Positions 1-10,554 of a DNA stretch of 21,027 nucleotides are shown piece by piece. Source of the stretch: Spirogloea muscicola (Eukaryota > Streptophyta > Zygnematophyceae > Spirogloeales > Spirogloeaceae); NCBI GenBank assembly GCA_009602725.1, contig WELB01000042.1, positions 429,436-450,462 of the forward strand. Direction: 5' to 3'. Under the pieces are notes generated by a model. It had not been told where the DNA came from and ran no database searches. It saw nothing but the letters and a program-made list of their open reading frames with translations. The first letter of the stretch is position 1. Each line of letters begins with the position of its first letter. Both the position numbers and the translations under genes were made by a program.

Positions 1-183
1 GGCGGCCGGGCGCATGGAGCCCGCGCCGCGGGGCCGCTGAGGCCCGCAGCGGCGGCGGCTCCGTTCTTCTCCGGAGGCCCCGCTCTGGTCGAGAGCCCCG
101 GCGCCTGCGGCCGCGGAGGCTGCCAGGCGCGGCCTCCCGCTTCGCCGCGGGCTGCCGTTGCGACGGAGGAGGCCCCCGCTGAG
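1..183 (+). other. Probable chloroplast transit peptide exon of GWD (partial)
   Basis: Frame 1 is open for 61 codons and runs into a donor (GAG|GTTAGC), in phase with the next exon at 382. The translation is rich in Ala, Arg, Pro and Gly, with acidic residues only near its end, as expected for an algal plastid transit peptide. There is no in-frame ATG, so the start must lie upstream of the window; the ATG at base 14 is in another frame and stops after eight codons. Because transit peptides are not conserved, this exon rests on frame, composition and splice phase rather than on homology. Confidence 0.65.
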
Positions 184-3100
184 GTTAGCTGGCTCGGCTG
201 AGTCTGGCTGCTGCCGATTCTTCGCATAGTTGCAAGCAGTGCAAACAGTCCAGAGGCGGTGTCGCACAGCAGCACAGCACAGGCTCTCTCACTCAGGTTT
301 GCAACAGGATAGCGGCAGCTAGCTAGCTACGACACCTGGAGGCACGCGTGGGCTCTCACGTCCTCTCGCCCTCCTGACCAGGTGGAGGAGATGCATGAGC
401 TTGGGGCCGGCGCCCAGCTCGAGGTAAATATTCTCCCCGCAGCTTGCATCATTGCATCATCTCCCACACAGTACACTCAACCTGATACAACTAAGCCACC
501 CGTCATCAGCCTCAAGCCACCTGAGGGCTTGCAAAACTTACAAGACAATTTTAGTGCAGATAAAGTCCAGGATGAGCTGGAGACTATATAGTGAACCATT
601 TACTGCACAAGGGACTAGTTTCAATGCAATGTGGGGTGCTGAACCTCTCTGAGTGCTTGCCTTAATGTGCTTGCCTTTGTACTTAGCCATTTGGCCTTCG
701 TTTGTACCAAATACACGAAATTTTCCTCTGAGTGAGGCTTCTGCAGATAAAAGCGGTTGGCTCCATCAATGGTGCACGGCCGTACGTGGAGCTGAAATTG
801 TCAGGCGGTGATCTGGTCCATGCCCCGGTGGTGGCTCACTGGGGGGCCCTCCGTCCGGGCAAAGAGTGAGTCTGCTCAACCTTGAAAATTACCGCCAATC
901 TGCGGCTTCTGAAAGTCCCCATGTGTACTCTGGACTTTTAGCTGCCGCGTATTTGACCTCGCCTTGGCCCACTGAAGGCATTATCTTTTGGTCTTTACTG
1001 GCTTCCCCTTCGCCTGCAATACTTCTTCGTCTTATTCTCACTCGTATGACTGACCTGTACAGCGGCTGGGTGCTACCTCCGGACCAGCCAGAAGGCACGC
1101 GCAACTACAAGAACCGGGCATTGCAGTCGCCTTTTGTCGAGGTACTCAAGATGAGGTTCTTGGCATCTGGGGGATCCCTCTATTCATAGTCATTCTCTTA
1201 GTCTACCTGATCGGGGCAATGTACGTGGCTTTATGGTCCAGATTGTTTAAGTGACACTGAGCTTAGATCAATGAACTGCAGGCTGATGGTGTTGCCATGC
1301 TCAGAATTGAGCTCAAGGACCTGCTATTCCAGGCCATCGAGTTCACTATTAAGGATGAGGGCACCAACTCCTGGTGGGACTAGAGTCTCCCTGCCTCATC
1401 TCATGCTTGTCATTTGTCATGGAGGCCCCTCTTTTTCTGCAGCCGGATGCAGAAGCAGAAAACTCGATGGGCTGATGATGCGACAATGATACTATCACCA
1501 ACCTGCAGGTACAAAAACAACAACAAGAATTTCCACGTGGACTTGCCAAAGCCCACTGGAGAGATACCTCTTGAGGACATTGTGATTCCAGAAGATCTCG
1601 TAGGCATTGAATCCTACTTGCGGTGGGAGCGCAATGGCAAGCAGACATATTCACCAGAGCAGGAGAAGGTTGGTAGACACATGTGCTTGTTAATACTATA
1701 CCTCTCAGGTGCCAGGTTGTGAGGGGTTGTTATGTCCTGGTCTATAAAGTAGAGGTGAGCTTCGTTGAGGAGAGGAGTAGCCTAGTTGAATGGCTGGGAG
1801 GTTGATGTGCTCAAGGTGGTTATAAGTCTGAGTATCAGACTTGTCTTTGGCAGAATGAGAAGCTGCCTAAATGCAGGCAGGATGCATGACAAGTGCTACT
1901 GTAAATCATGCAGCTAGATGCCACTTGCTTTTGTAAACGCATGTGACCAAGTTCCTCCTGCAAGTCCTTGAACACCTGCACAATTGAAAGTATGGGTTAT
2001 TTGAGGGTGCTGTGTGCGCTCCTGGTGAACGTGGTCTGCATTTGCTTATGCAGTCTGAGTACGAGGAGGCAAGGAAGTCTTTGAGGAAGGAAGTCCAGGC
2101 TGGAACTTCTGTGGAGGAACTGCGGAGGCGCCTGCAAGAAGGCGAGTCAAACGGGTCTGCTAAGAGTAGCAATGAGATCGCTGTGGCGGAGCCGCCAGCA
2201 CCTGAAATACCGGATGAGCTTGTTGCCATACAATCATACATTCGCTGGGAGAGAGATGGAAAGCAGAACTACTCGCCCGAGCAAGAGCAGGTGACTGACA
2301 ACTCTTCTTATTGCTGCGCTGATGCTGGAAAGTTTGCGCCAATCCAGCAATCGTAGGGATATCTGTGCAGTCATACTCATCATGCGGCTGTTCCTGTGAT
2401 TGTATATGGCAGCGGAACTTCGCTGAAGCCCGCAAAGATCTCCAGAAGGAGGTCCTATCTGGAGCCACCATTGACAACATCAGGCAGCGGTTCACAGGCG
2501 GGAAGAAGGAGGTTGCAGCACCTCCTCCTCCGCAGGTGAAGGCACCCCCTTCGACGACAACGGTAACCAGGAAGAAGCGCGACGCCATGGAGCTCATCAA
2601 TCGTTTCGGGCCCGCTGCCACGGAGGGTATGGAGCCTCCTCCTCCGCCAGAACCGACACCACTGGAGCTGGGAGCTCAGGTCATGGAAGGCAATGATGAC
2701 AACAAGGTGGTTCATAAGAAAGTGTACAAGATTGGAGAAGAGCAGCTTTTGGTAATGGCCAGTTTCATCTCAATTGAAGTTCCATGAGATCATCAGCAAA
2801 CTTTGTGATACCGACGAAAATGCACAAGGCTGCAACGTACTCTCTGTTTCAACTTTGATAATGGTTGGGTGTGACAGGTGTTGGTGACCAATCCAGGGGG
2901 TGAGCTTAAGCTGAGGGTTGCCACTGGAATGAAGGGGTCCCTTGCATTTGTGTGGGGCATGGTCAAGGGCAAAGGAAAGGAATGGTTGGTAAGTAGCATG
3001 GCATTCTTCACTTAGGTAGTGTCTGACAAGTTTCTAAAGAAGCCCCTTCTATAGAAATACAACATCATGTACTCTAGGCACGTGCTTTGACTCTTTTATG

Positions 3101-6100
3101 GTCTGCAATGACTGATGAATGTGTGCCTTCAATCCTGCCTGCAGACTCCGGGAGAAAGCCCGTTCAAGAAGGGATTCGCTGGTGAAGACACCTTGCAGGT
3201 TCCTTGATGCTTTCTAACCTGAGATCTCAGACTAAGGGCAAGTCAGGGGTTTTGTGCAATGTAAGAAACACTTCAGACTGAGTACACGTGCTAGCATGCT
3301 GCTTCAATGATAGCCTGAATGGCCAGTCCATCGTGGAATGGGATGCATCTGACAAGTGCTATCTGGTTGCAGTCTGTGGAGATTGACCTTGCAAAGGCGT
3401 CAAAGGACATTAATGGAGTGTCTTTCCTAGTCAAGGAGGGAGACAACAACTACATCAAGGATCTTGGTGCAGATTTCTATGCCCCCATCAGAATCCCCAA
3501 GCCAGATCCAAACAAGGTACGGCAAATCAATTCCCCTAACATGTTTAAGTAAGTTGTCTTGTCAGGAACAGATATTTTTGGAGCATGCCAAGTCAGATTC
3601 ATTCTTGAAGTTGCTTAATTACTTGAGGTTACTATGTCTAAGGTGAATGTGCTCTCTCTTGAAGGTCTTTGATGGTTTCTGTCACACGTTATTGCAGGCT
3701 GCTGCAGGTGGGGATGGGAAGGGTACAGCTCGATGGCTGCTTGACCAGATTGCTGACCAGGAAACTGAGGCACAACGCTCTTTGATGCATCGGTATGACT
3801 TGCAAGCAAGATGGCATTTCATGCACTCATCTTCCTGAGTGCAGTATCTAAGTACACAATGTGCAAGTATATGTACGAGTATATACACAGTCAAACCTTC
3901 TGTATGTCGATCAATATCAATGCTTGCTTCTTTCTTTTTCCAGTGCTTTGTGGTAGTCGTGTACTGGCTAGTGTACTGGCAACAATGACCAGACTGACCA
4001 TGCCCAGTGGCAAATGTTTGCCTTAATTGCAGGTTCAATATTGGGGCAGGTTTTGCAGAACAAGCCAAAGGGGGTGGTGAGCTGGAGCTTGCAGCTCTAC
4101 TAGTTTGGTTCCGATACATGGCCACCCGTCAGCTTATCTGGAACAAAAACTACAATGTAAAGCCACGGTAAGATGCAGAGCAGATAAGCAAGTGAACTGG
4201 TGTGCACAGCACGCTTGTCACGCTTGCAGATGCGCCACATATGTCACGACAGCAAGATCTTTAAGGATACTTCATTCAATGCTAGTATTGTTGGGCGCAG
4301 AAAAACAGGTCTGCTACCCTGTGATGCTGACTTATTTGTCTACTGGCTCTGTCTGCTTGCTTGTGGATGTGCAGAGAGATCAGTGCTGCGCAGGATAGAC
4401 TGAATGACGTACTCAGGCGAACCTTCCAGGAGAAGCCTCAAGTGAGGGAGCTGGTGCGGATGGTCATGGCAACAGTGGGGCGTGGAGCAGAGGGTGATGT
4501 TGGGCAGCGGATCCGTGACGAAATCCTTGTGATTCAGGTGAGCAAGTTGCTCGTGAGCACTGTGAGCTCTGTGTCCATGTTGACCTGTGGCAGCTACACA
4601 AATCGATCCTTCCAAATTATGTTGGCCAATATGGAAGACTCGACTTCGTTTAAGGTCATCATGTGCTGACAGTGATGCCCTGGACGTGTTTGGTAGAGAC
4701 ACAATGATTGCAAAGGTGGGATGATGGAGGAGTGGCATCAGAAGCTTCACAACAACACTAGTCCAGATGACGTTGTCATCTGCCAGGTCGGACTCCAGTC
4801 TCTGCGAGCATACCATGTCATCAGCTGTCACAAAACAAAACAAACATTGCTTTGACAACCTGGTGCTGGACCTGCTCAGGCACAGTAGCAGATGCATTGT
4901 CTATGTTCAGCTTACATCCTCCATCGTGCACCTTCTGCAGGCACTGATAGACCACCTTCAGGCCGACCTGGACATGGATGTGTACTGGGCTACCCTTCAA
5001 GCAAGCGGCGTCACGAAGGAGCGGCTTGCAAGTTATGATCGGCCCATCGTTTCTGAACCCAAACTAAGGATGGACCAGAAGGACGGTCTCATTCGTGATC
5101 TAAAAGCCTACATGAAGTCCCTCAAGGTAAGTTCTTGAGGTAGTAGGCGTGGCAGCTGCATGCACCCTGCCCATGAGATGCGGAGCACCTTTGCATCTAC
5201 AGGCTGCCGGTTCACCCTGCATCTCATTTGTGTTGCACGCCAGGCTGTGCACTCTGGGGCAGATCTGGAATCTGCCATTGCTATTTGCATGGGTTACAAG
5301 CAAGATGTTCCAGAGGTACCATCTCCTGCACATGGCTACCCACTGATATTAAGTTCTGCGCATATTTAAGTATTCAAGATGCACAAGCCATGTGTGAGGA
5401 TGATCTTGAGCATTCACCTGCATATGTACTTGGGTCTCACTGGTCAGTGTAGTATATGTTGAAACAAATTGATCTTGACGAGTTGGTCAGCATGGCCTGC
5501 ACAGAAATGCTCACGATTCATGTAGCCGGTTAACAAGCATTGTCAAATGGCTGCAGGACTTCATGAAAGGCTTTGAGATCCATCCCATCAGTGGCCTTTC
5601 CAATGACTTGCCTGTATGTTGCCTACATACCTGTACATGCAAGCAATAAGGAAAGCATGTCAGACCAGGCAGTCAATATGCTACATACAGATCCATGTAC
5701 CTCGGTCAAGATGCCTTACTTGCAGCAGCTGATTTGCTTGCTGTGCTGGTTCAGCATATGTTGCAATTTGTCCTTGAGCACGTGGAAGACCGCGAAACCA
5801 TCCCACTCATTGAGGTAACTTGCCTCGTATTACTGCATCTACCTTTTCTGCAAGCATACTTGTTGCTAGCATATGGGATTACAAACAAGATTCTGGATGT
5901 CCTGAATGACTGGCTATGAAGGCCTAACATAGTGCTTTGTGTCCTGCAGGGACTGGTTGAGGCTCGCGCAGAGCTGCGACCAACACTGCTGAAACCACAT
6001 GATAGACTGAAAGACATCATCTTTCTTGACCTTTCTCTTGATTCCACTGTTCGCACCGCCGTTGAGCGCTCTTTTGAGAACCTCTCAAGTGACCCTGGTG

Positions 6101-9100
6101 TACGTGCTCCTTTCAAGTTGCACTTAACAACCCGCCAGTATGAGCGTGAATGAATGAATGGACAAATAGATGAATGAATGAATGAATGACAAATAAATGA
6201 CAAACTATCGCCTACTACATTGTCATTCTCTTCGTGAACTTGCAGCAGGAAGGTGCTGACATGTCACCTCTTGTGATTGTCAACTTGCAGCAAATTATCT
6301 ACCTAGTCAGCCTCGTGGTTGAGAATTTGTGTCTCACAAGTGATCGTAATGAGGAGCTTGTGTATTGCCTCAAGGTGGAAGTTCTTTGTCACATCTTTAT
6401 TTTGCTCTGATCACATTTAAGTAGGATCTAGCATTACATCCAATGAAGCAGCTGGTCATGCTGGTTGGAAATGTAGTCAAGGCTCTCCAGATTGAAGGAG
6501 GGCATGTTTCAGCAACCAATTTCCATGCGCTTCTGTACCACAGCTTGTGGTAGAGTGGCTCTTACACAGATACAGGGTCACTTACACCATGTCAAGGCAT
6601 TGATCTTGGCTCCAATTGGTGGGTGCAGGATTGGTACACGGTCCTGGACATCTGCAAAACTGGCAAGGATGATTGGGCACTGAGGGCAAAGGCTGTCATG
6701 GATAGGACTCGCTTGGCCCTTGCTGATAAGTCGGAGTACTTCCACACAATCCTGCAGCCATCAGCGGAGTACCTAGGAGCAAAGCTTAACGTTGACAAAT
6801 GGGCGGTGCGTTCACATGAGCCACAACAGCTCTTCATGAAGGAGATAGCTTAAATGCCACAGTCAGGCAGCTGCCTGATGTCAATCTGATTTGCACCAGG
6901 AGCAAGGTCGCACAGCTAATTGCATGTGCAGAGGTTGGCAATCATGACTTCGAGTCATGCTTGACGTTCATGATTCCACCCTCTGCAGGTGTCAATCTTT
7001 ACAGAGGAAATGGTGAGGGCAGGTTCAGCTGCGTCTCTCTCTTTACTCCTCAATCGGCTGGATCCTGTTCTGCGTGCGGCAGCTGATATGGGCAGGTATT
7101 GATTGTTGTCCTGACAGTAAGAATGCATTTGGACATCCTGGACATCTCCTTTGCTAGCGAAGGCGGGCAACAAGTCATGCAGCTAAATGCAAGTGTTGAT
7201 GGCTAAAGATGAGGACAATGTAGGTTTTGCTCCCACTCTAAGCCAATGTCAACCTTTCTTTGTTGAACGCAGTTGGCAGGTCATCAGTCCAGTTGAGGTG
7301 AAGGGTTTTGTGGAGGTTGTGGCAGATTTAAGTGAGGTGCAGGACTACAGGTACAGCAAGCCAACAATCTTGATTGCCAGCAGGGTGAAGGGCGAAGAAG
7401 AAATCCCAGATGGAGTTGTCGCAGTTCTCACCCCTGACATGCCGGATGTCCTCTCCCACGTTTCTGTCAGAGCAAGGAATAGCAAGGTATGGAGGCAACT
7501 CATGTATAAGGTGCACTTGGTAGTGATGGTTTTTCCACCCGCTCGCAGAGAAGTATAGCAAGCTTTGCTTTGAGGTTGCGTGGCTTTTTTCTTCTGTGCA
7601 GCGATTAGTGCTCACAAGGGTCAAATTTGTTTAGCAATCAGTGCTCACAAGGGTGGTGTGCCCAGTAGCTTCACTCAGAGTCTGCTATCTGACTCTGGGT
7701 TGCAACTTAACTGCAGGTCTGCTTTGCAACCTGCTTTGATGAAAATATTTTTGCTGAGCTTAAGGGCATGGAGAGCAAGGCACTGGTTGTGAGCCCCACT
7801 GCCAACGCCGATCTCACATATAGGTGCCCCAGCCTACCTTGTCAGACCTTGTTGTCAACGTATGCATACGTACATTTCAAATATCGGAATGATTGCATAG
7901 ACGCCCTGGTTGTGGAGATTGCGGCACCACGGCCAGCAAAGCCATGGCAGAGTCTGAGATCCTAACATCATGCTTGACACATTGGTCGGAGTCTCTGATG
8001 CAGAGAAATACCAGAAGCAGATGTTTCTCCTGATCCTGTGGCATCTGAGGCGTCCGAGGAGATCCCTACAGGCCTCTCTATCACCAAGAAAAGCTTTGCT
8101 GGCAAATACGCTGTCTCTGCTGATGGATTTACGCCGGAGCTGGTTAGTTGCTATTAAAGTCACGCTTTGCATGGGTGTTGTTGAAGTGACTGTTAAACAA
8201 GGGTTGCTGGTGGATGGCCACTATTGGAGGAGTTGTTGCATTGTCTGTGCTTGTTTGCATTGTGTGATGGCAAGTGTGATGGCAATACTACATGTTAACC
8301 ACCATACTGACAAGGGGCGTGCTGTATGTAGGTTGGAGCAAAATCTCGCAACATTGCAGGTCTCCGAGGCCAGCTTCCTTCGTGGGTCAAGCTTCCTACA
8401 TCAGCTGCCCTTCCTTTTGGCACGTTCGAGAAGGTTCTCGCTGAGCCACTGAACAAGGTGAGTTCTCCCCAATATGCCTGCTGGGGCTGCCAGATATTGA
8501 TCGTGACTAATACCAGTAGTCATCTCCAAGTATGCAACGTCTTGAATTCTGCTGTCAGATGTAAACACTCACTCTCATCACAAACGGTGTCGGCAATCTA
8601 TGCTTGCATTGATGCAGGAAGTCAAGGCAGAGGTTGAAGCTCTTGTCAACGAGGTGGAAGCAGGCGACTTTCACAAGCTGCCAGACATTCGCAAGGCCGT
8701 ACTGAAGCTCCAGCCCACACCGTCGCTGGTCTCTACTACATGCATAATACCCAACTCGTGCCTTTGCACCTATCAGAGTTGTGCTCCTGCACCTCAAGTT
8801 GTAGAGGGCCCTTGAATTGCATTCCCTGATTGCTGGAGGTTTAGTTGGCCCTTTGTCACCTCATGGACTGGCATCATTTAGTCGTCTGTCGAACGTCTGT
8901 TTGATAGGTTGAGGAACTGAAGAGCGTCATGAAGAGCTCTAGCATGCCCTGGCCTGGTGATGAGGGTGAGCAGCGCTGGGAGCAGGCGTGGACAGCAATC
9001 AAAAAGGTTTCTAGCGGCCATTCACAACATGAGAGAGATCTCCAACTTGCATCTGCTTTACACTACTACCTCAAGCTGACAATAAGAGGCTCCTCTGACC

Positions 9101-10157
9101 CCTTTGAGATCAAGGATTGCTTGCTTGCACTTTGTCAACACCCACCTTCATGTACCGTGATTACTGTTGACTTGACTGTGGTTGTATAGGTTTGGGCGAG
9201 CAAGTGGAATGAGCGAGCCTACTTTAGTATGCGCAAGGTAAACCTGGCGCATGCGGATCTCTGCATGGCAGTCCTCGTCCAGGAGGTGGTGCAAGCCGAT
9301 TATGCTTTTGTTATCCACACAACCAATCCTTCCACGGGCGACGAGTCGGAGATTTATGCCGAGCTTGTGAAGGGCCTGGGAGAGACTCTAGTTGGTGCAT
9401 CCTCGGGTCGGGCTCTCAGCTTCAGTGTAAAGAAGAGTGACCTCAGCAGCCCCAAGGTGAGCGATGCCTTTCACGTCTCTGTGGCCCATGAGTGGTCAGC
9501 ACTTGCAATGGGGCATGAACCTCACTTCCTGTTATAGCCTGCAGCTGTACTCAGACTGAAATGATGTATTCGAGATTTACCAAGATGTTGAGGTTGTCAT
9601 TTGAGTTGTCACATCCGTCAACTTAGCTCTCCTAGCCCTGCATGGCCAGGTTTTGGGGTACCCAAGCAAGCGCGTAGGCCTCTTCATCAAGCAGTCTGTT
9701 ATATTCCGATCAGACTCCAATGGAGAGGATCTGGAGGGTTATGCTGGTGCAGGGCTGTATGACAGGTATATCGTGGTCCTGAGTACCCTCCAGCTTGTGC
9801 ATGCCGTTCTTAATGAGTTCTGCTGGCTTGTGCTCAACACGGCAGTTCTGCAATATGACAGTCTTTTGATCAGTAAGTTGATTTTGTGTAGCATGATATC
9901 GCACTTGTTCAGCATGGCATCTAATAAATTTTCTGTGCATACAACTCTTTAGTGTGCCCATGGACGAGGAGGAGGAGAGGGTGGTGGATTACTCGACGGA
10001 TCCACTCACAACTGATCCTGAATTTAGAAAAGAGATCCTCATCAAGATTGGCAAGGCAGGTGCTGCCATTGAGGAGGCTCTTGGCTCCGCACAGGACATT
10101 GAAGGAGTCATTAAGGACGGGGAGCTCTATGTCGTGCAAACTCGCCCTCAAATGTAG
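1..10157 (+). CDS. GWD1: Alpha-glucan, water dikinase (starch R1 protein), 5'-partial, 32 exons
   Basis: Transfers the beta-phosphate of ATP to C6 of amylopectin glucosyl units and the gamma-phosphate to water; this plastid step opens starch granules to amylases (family knowledge). Exons: 1-183, 382-423, 747-865, 1063-1141, 1282-1373, 1509-1668, 2054-2290, 2413-2751, 2878-2988, 3145-3198, 3373-3516, 3698-3792, 4033-4167, 4375-4537, 4697-4786, 4941-5126, 5244-5315, 5557-5613, 5755-5814, 5950-6099, 6291(or 6246)-6374, 6629-6805, 6989-7095, 7273-7486, 7717-7823, 8004-8142, 8332-8457, 8618-8728, 8908-9006, 9190-9456, 9650-9765, 9953-10157 (stop TAG). All introns are GT-AG, 117-385 bases, and frame is kept throughout. 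Seen: two CBM45-like regions, EWHQKLHNNTSPDDVVICQ, the phosphohistidine motif DMPDVLSHVSVRARNSK, CFATCFD, VGAKSRNIAGL, FRSDSNGEDLEGYAGAGLYD and the terminal YVVQTRPQM. The length of about 1,440-1,454 residues matches plant GWD1; PWD is shorter and lacks tandem CBM45. The start codon lies left of the window. Confidence 0.97.
747..1550 (+). other. GWD N-terminal starch-binding region, first CBM45-like domain
   Basis: Exons 3-6 read through the plant GWD pattern: PVVAHWGALRPG, then DGWVLPPDQPEGTRNYKNRA, LQSPFVE, and NSWYKNNNKNFHVDLP. Conserved Trp residues (HWG, GWVLP, SWYKNN) are the expected carbohydrate-contact positions of CBM45 (family knowledge). Two codons are split by introns here, Asp (GA|C) and Trp (TG|G), and both give the family residue, which supports the splice model. 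Confidence 0.88.
1585..2492 (+). repeat. Tandem duplicated helical module in GWD, with duplicated intron position
   Basis: Two copies of a module of about 79 residues are visible. The first has PEDLVGIESYLRWERNGKQ followed by SPEQEK, an intron, then EARKSLRKEV. The second has PDELVAIQSYIRWERDGKQ followed by SPEQEQ, an intron, then EARKDLQKEV. Exon 2054-2290 is exactly 79 codons with phase-0 introns on both sides, so it spans one repeat period. The paired module is known in plant GWD; the matching intron positions are seen here directly. Confidence 0.85.
2695..3483 (+). other. GWD second CBM45-like domain
   Basis: Exons 8-11 carry KVVHKKVYKIGEEQLL, VLVTNPGGELKLRVATGM, FVWGMVKGKGKEWL, TPGESPFKKGF and then FLVKEGDNNYIKDLGADFY. 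These match the second starch-binding domain of plastid GWDs. Between the helical modules and this domain (about 2500-2690) lies a low-complexity linker rich in Pro, Val and Lys, with two runs of four to five prolines. Tandem CBM45 separates GWD from the related phosphoglucan water dikinase (PWD), which has a CBM20. Confidence 0.85.
6147..6199. repeat. Imperfect (TGAA)n microsatellite in a GWD intron
   Basis: Tandem TGAA/AATG units run from about 6147 to 6199, interrupted by GACAAATAGA and ending in AAATAAATGAC. The repeat lies in the intron between the exons ending 6099 and starting at 6246 or 6291, about 50-90 bases before the acceptors. No coding role is visible. Confidence 0.85.
6237..6292 (+). 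repeat. Duplicated 3' splice site in GWD (11-base direct repeat, 45-base period)
   Basis: The string AACTTGCAGCA occurs at 6237-6247 and again at 6282-6292. Each copy holds a TTGCAG acceptor, and the first also has a NAGNAG (CAGCAG) form. All resulting exon starts (6246, 6249, 6291) keep the frame to the donor at 6374|6375. Use of the downstream site gives a protein length closer to plant GWD; use of the upstream site adds 15 residues beginning QEGAD. Confidence 0.7.
7273..7823 (+). other. GWD phosphohistidine domain and redox-active CFATC motif
   Basis: The exon 7273-7486 encodes SWQVISPVEV, GEEEIPDGVVAVLTPDMPD and VLSHVSVRARNSK. The His codon CAC at 7457-7459 is the phospho-acceptor that carries the beta-phosphate (family knowledge). 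The next exon opens with VCFATCFD. Its two Cys codons, at 7720-7722 and 7732-7734, match the CFATC pair that forms the thioredoxin-controlled disulfide in plastid GWD. The intron lies exactly between the catalytic and redox motifs. Confidence 0.92.
7607..7654. repeat. 15-base direct repeat in a GWD intron
   Basis: AGTGCTCACAAGGGT occurs at 7607-7621 and 7640-7654 (period 33), with imperfect similarity extending to the left. It lies in the intron 7487-7716, just after the phosphohistidine exon, and looks like a small local duplication. Confidence 0.8.
8332..10157 (+). other. GWD C-terminal nucleotide-binding (PPDK/PEP-synthase-like) domain
   Basis: Exons 27-32 encode VGAKSRNIAGLRGQLPSWVK, LPFGTFEKVL, MPWPGDEGEQRWEQAWTAIK, CMAVLVQEVVQADYAFVIH, KGLGETLVGA, FRSDSNGEDLEGYAGAGLYD, PMDEEEERVVDY and AQDIEGVIKDGELYVVQTRP. 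This is the ATP-grasp-like fold shared with pyruvate phosphate dikinase, which autophosphorylates the central His. The codon split by the last intron (AG|T, Ser) reproduces the family sequence YDSVPMDEE. The stop TAG is at 10155-10157. Confidence 0.95.
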
Positions 10158-10318
10158 AGCATACTGTCTGTGGGTGGCTGGACCATAGATAATACGTAAC
10201 TGTTTTCTAGTCTTCTCTAACTGCCAATACTGACTTTGACTGGACTGCGGCGTTGGAGCTCGTACAGCTGCGGTGACATTCTGATGACCTGATTTGAGCT
10301 TCATCCATTCAAGGACAT

Positions 10319-10324
10319 TTTATT
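10319..10324 (-). terminator. Second candidate poly(A) signal AATAAA for FGAM synthase
   Basis: The + strand reads TTTATT inside CATTTTATTTACC. It is 231 bases beyond the FGAM synthase stop and 45 bases beyond the first candidate. Which of the two is used cannot be decided from sequence. Confidence 0.3.
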
Positions 10325-10363
10325 TACCAGCCCTGCAGAGCTGCCGTGCAACTTGCAGATTTC

Positions 10364-10369
10364 TTTATT
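10364..10369 (-). terminator. Candidate poly(A) signal AATAAA for FGAM synthase
   Basis: The + strand reads TTTATT, so the reverse strand carries AATAAA, 186 bases beyond the FGAM synthase stop. A second copy lies at 10319-10324. Either would place the end of this mRNA inside the predicted GWD 3' UTR. Confidence 0.4.
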
Positions 10370-10433
10370 TTTGGTACCAATGAGGTCACACCGCTTATGA
10401 GGCAAGCCATTGGTACTCGCGGCTCAGTGCACT

Positions 10434-10439
10434 AATAAA
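10434..10439 (+). terminator. Candidate poly(A) signal AATAAA for GWD
   Basis: An exact AATAAA lies 277 bases after the GWD stop codon and is the only canonical hexamer on this strand before the FGAM synthase stop. Chlorophytes often use TGTAA instead, so use of this site is inferred. Confidence 0.4.
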
Positions 10440-10554
10440 TTGCCAGCAGTACTTGCGAACATGTGGGAACTGCAGGTTCTGTGTGTGGACATTGGAGTAG
10501 GTGCAGAACAAGTCTGAGCAGCAACAAAAGCAACGTGATTGTTGCGGTGCAGCA

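Larger units (their letters stand above)
10158..10554. other. Convergent 3' intergenic region between GWD and FGAM synthase
   Basis: These 397 bases separate the two stop codons (TAG of GWD and the reverse-strand TGA of FGAM synthase). I see no extra exon, RNA gene or repeat. The region must hold both 3' UTRs. The green-algal TGTAA signal was not found on either strand, but AATAAA hexamers are present on both, listed separately. Confidence 0.75.

Noticed and set aside
14-40. ATG at base 14 as the GWD start
   Set aside because: That frame stops after eight codons; the frame continuing into the splice-consistent exon has no ATG in the window.
1440-1508. Possible C/D-box snoRNA in GWD intron 5 (TGATGATG near 1472)
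   Set aside because: No proper C box with a paired D box and terminal stem could be recognised.
4340-4897. 185-codon open frame on the - strand
   Set aside because: It is antisense to GWD exons 14 and 15 (including EWHQKLHNNTSPDDV); no homology is recognisable.
5695-5754. Upstream extension of GWD exon 19 (in-frame MYLGQDALLAAADLL...)
   Set aside because: The frame is open, but joining at TTCAG|CAT (5755) gives the family sequence SGLSNDLP-HMLQFVLEHVE without an insert.
8264-8287. Short repeat of GTGATGGCAA in a GWD intron
   Set aside because: Only two short copies; no structure or function can be argued.
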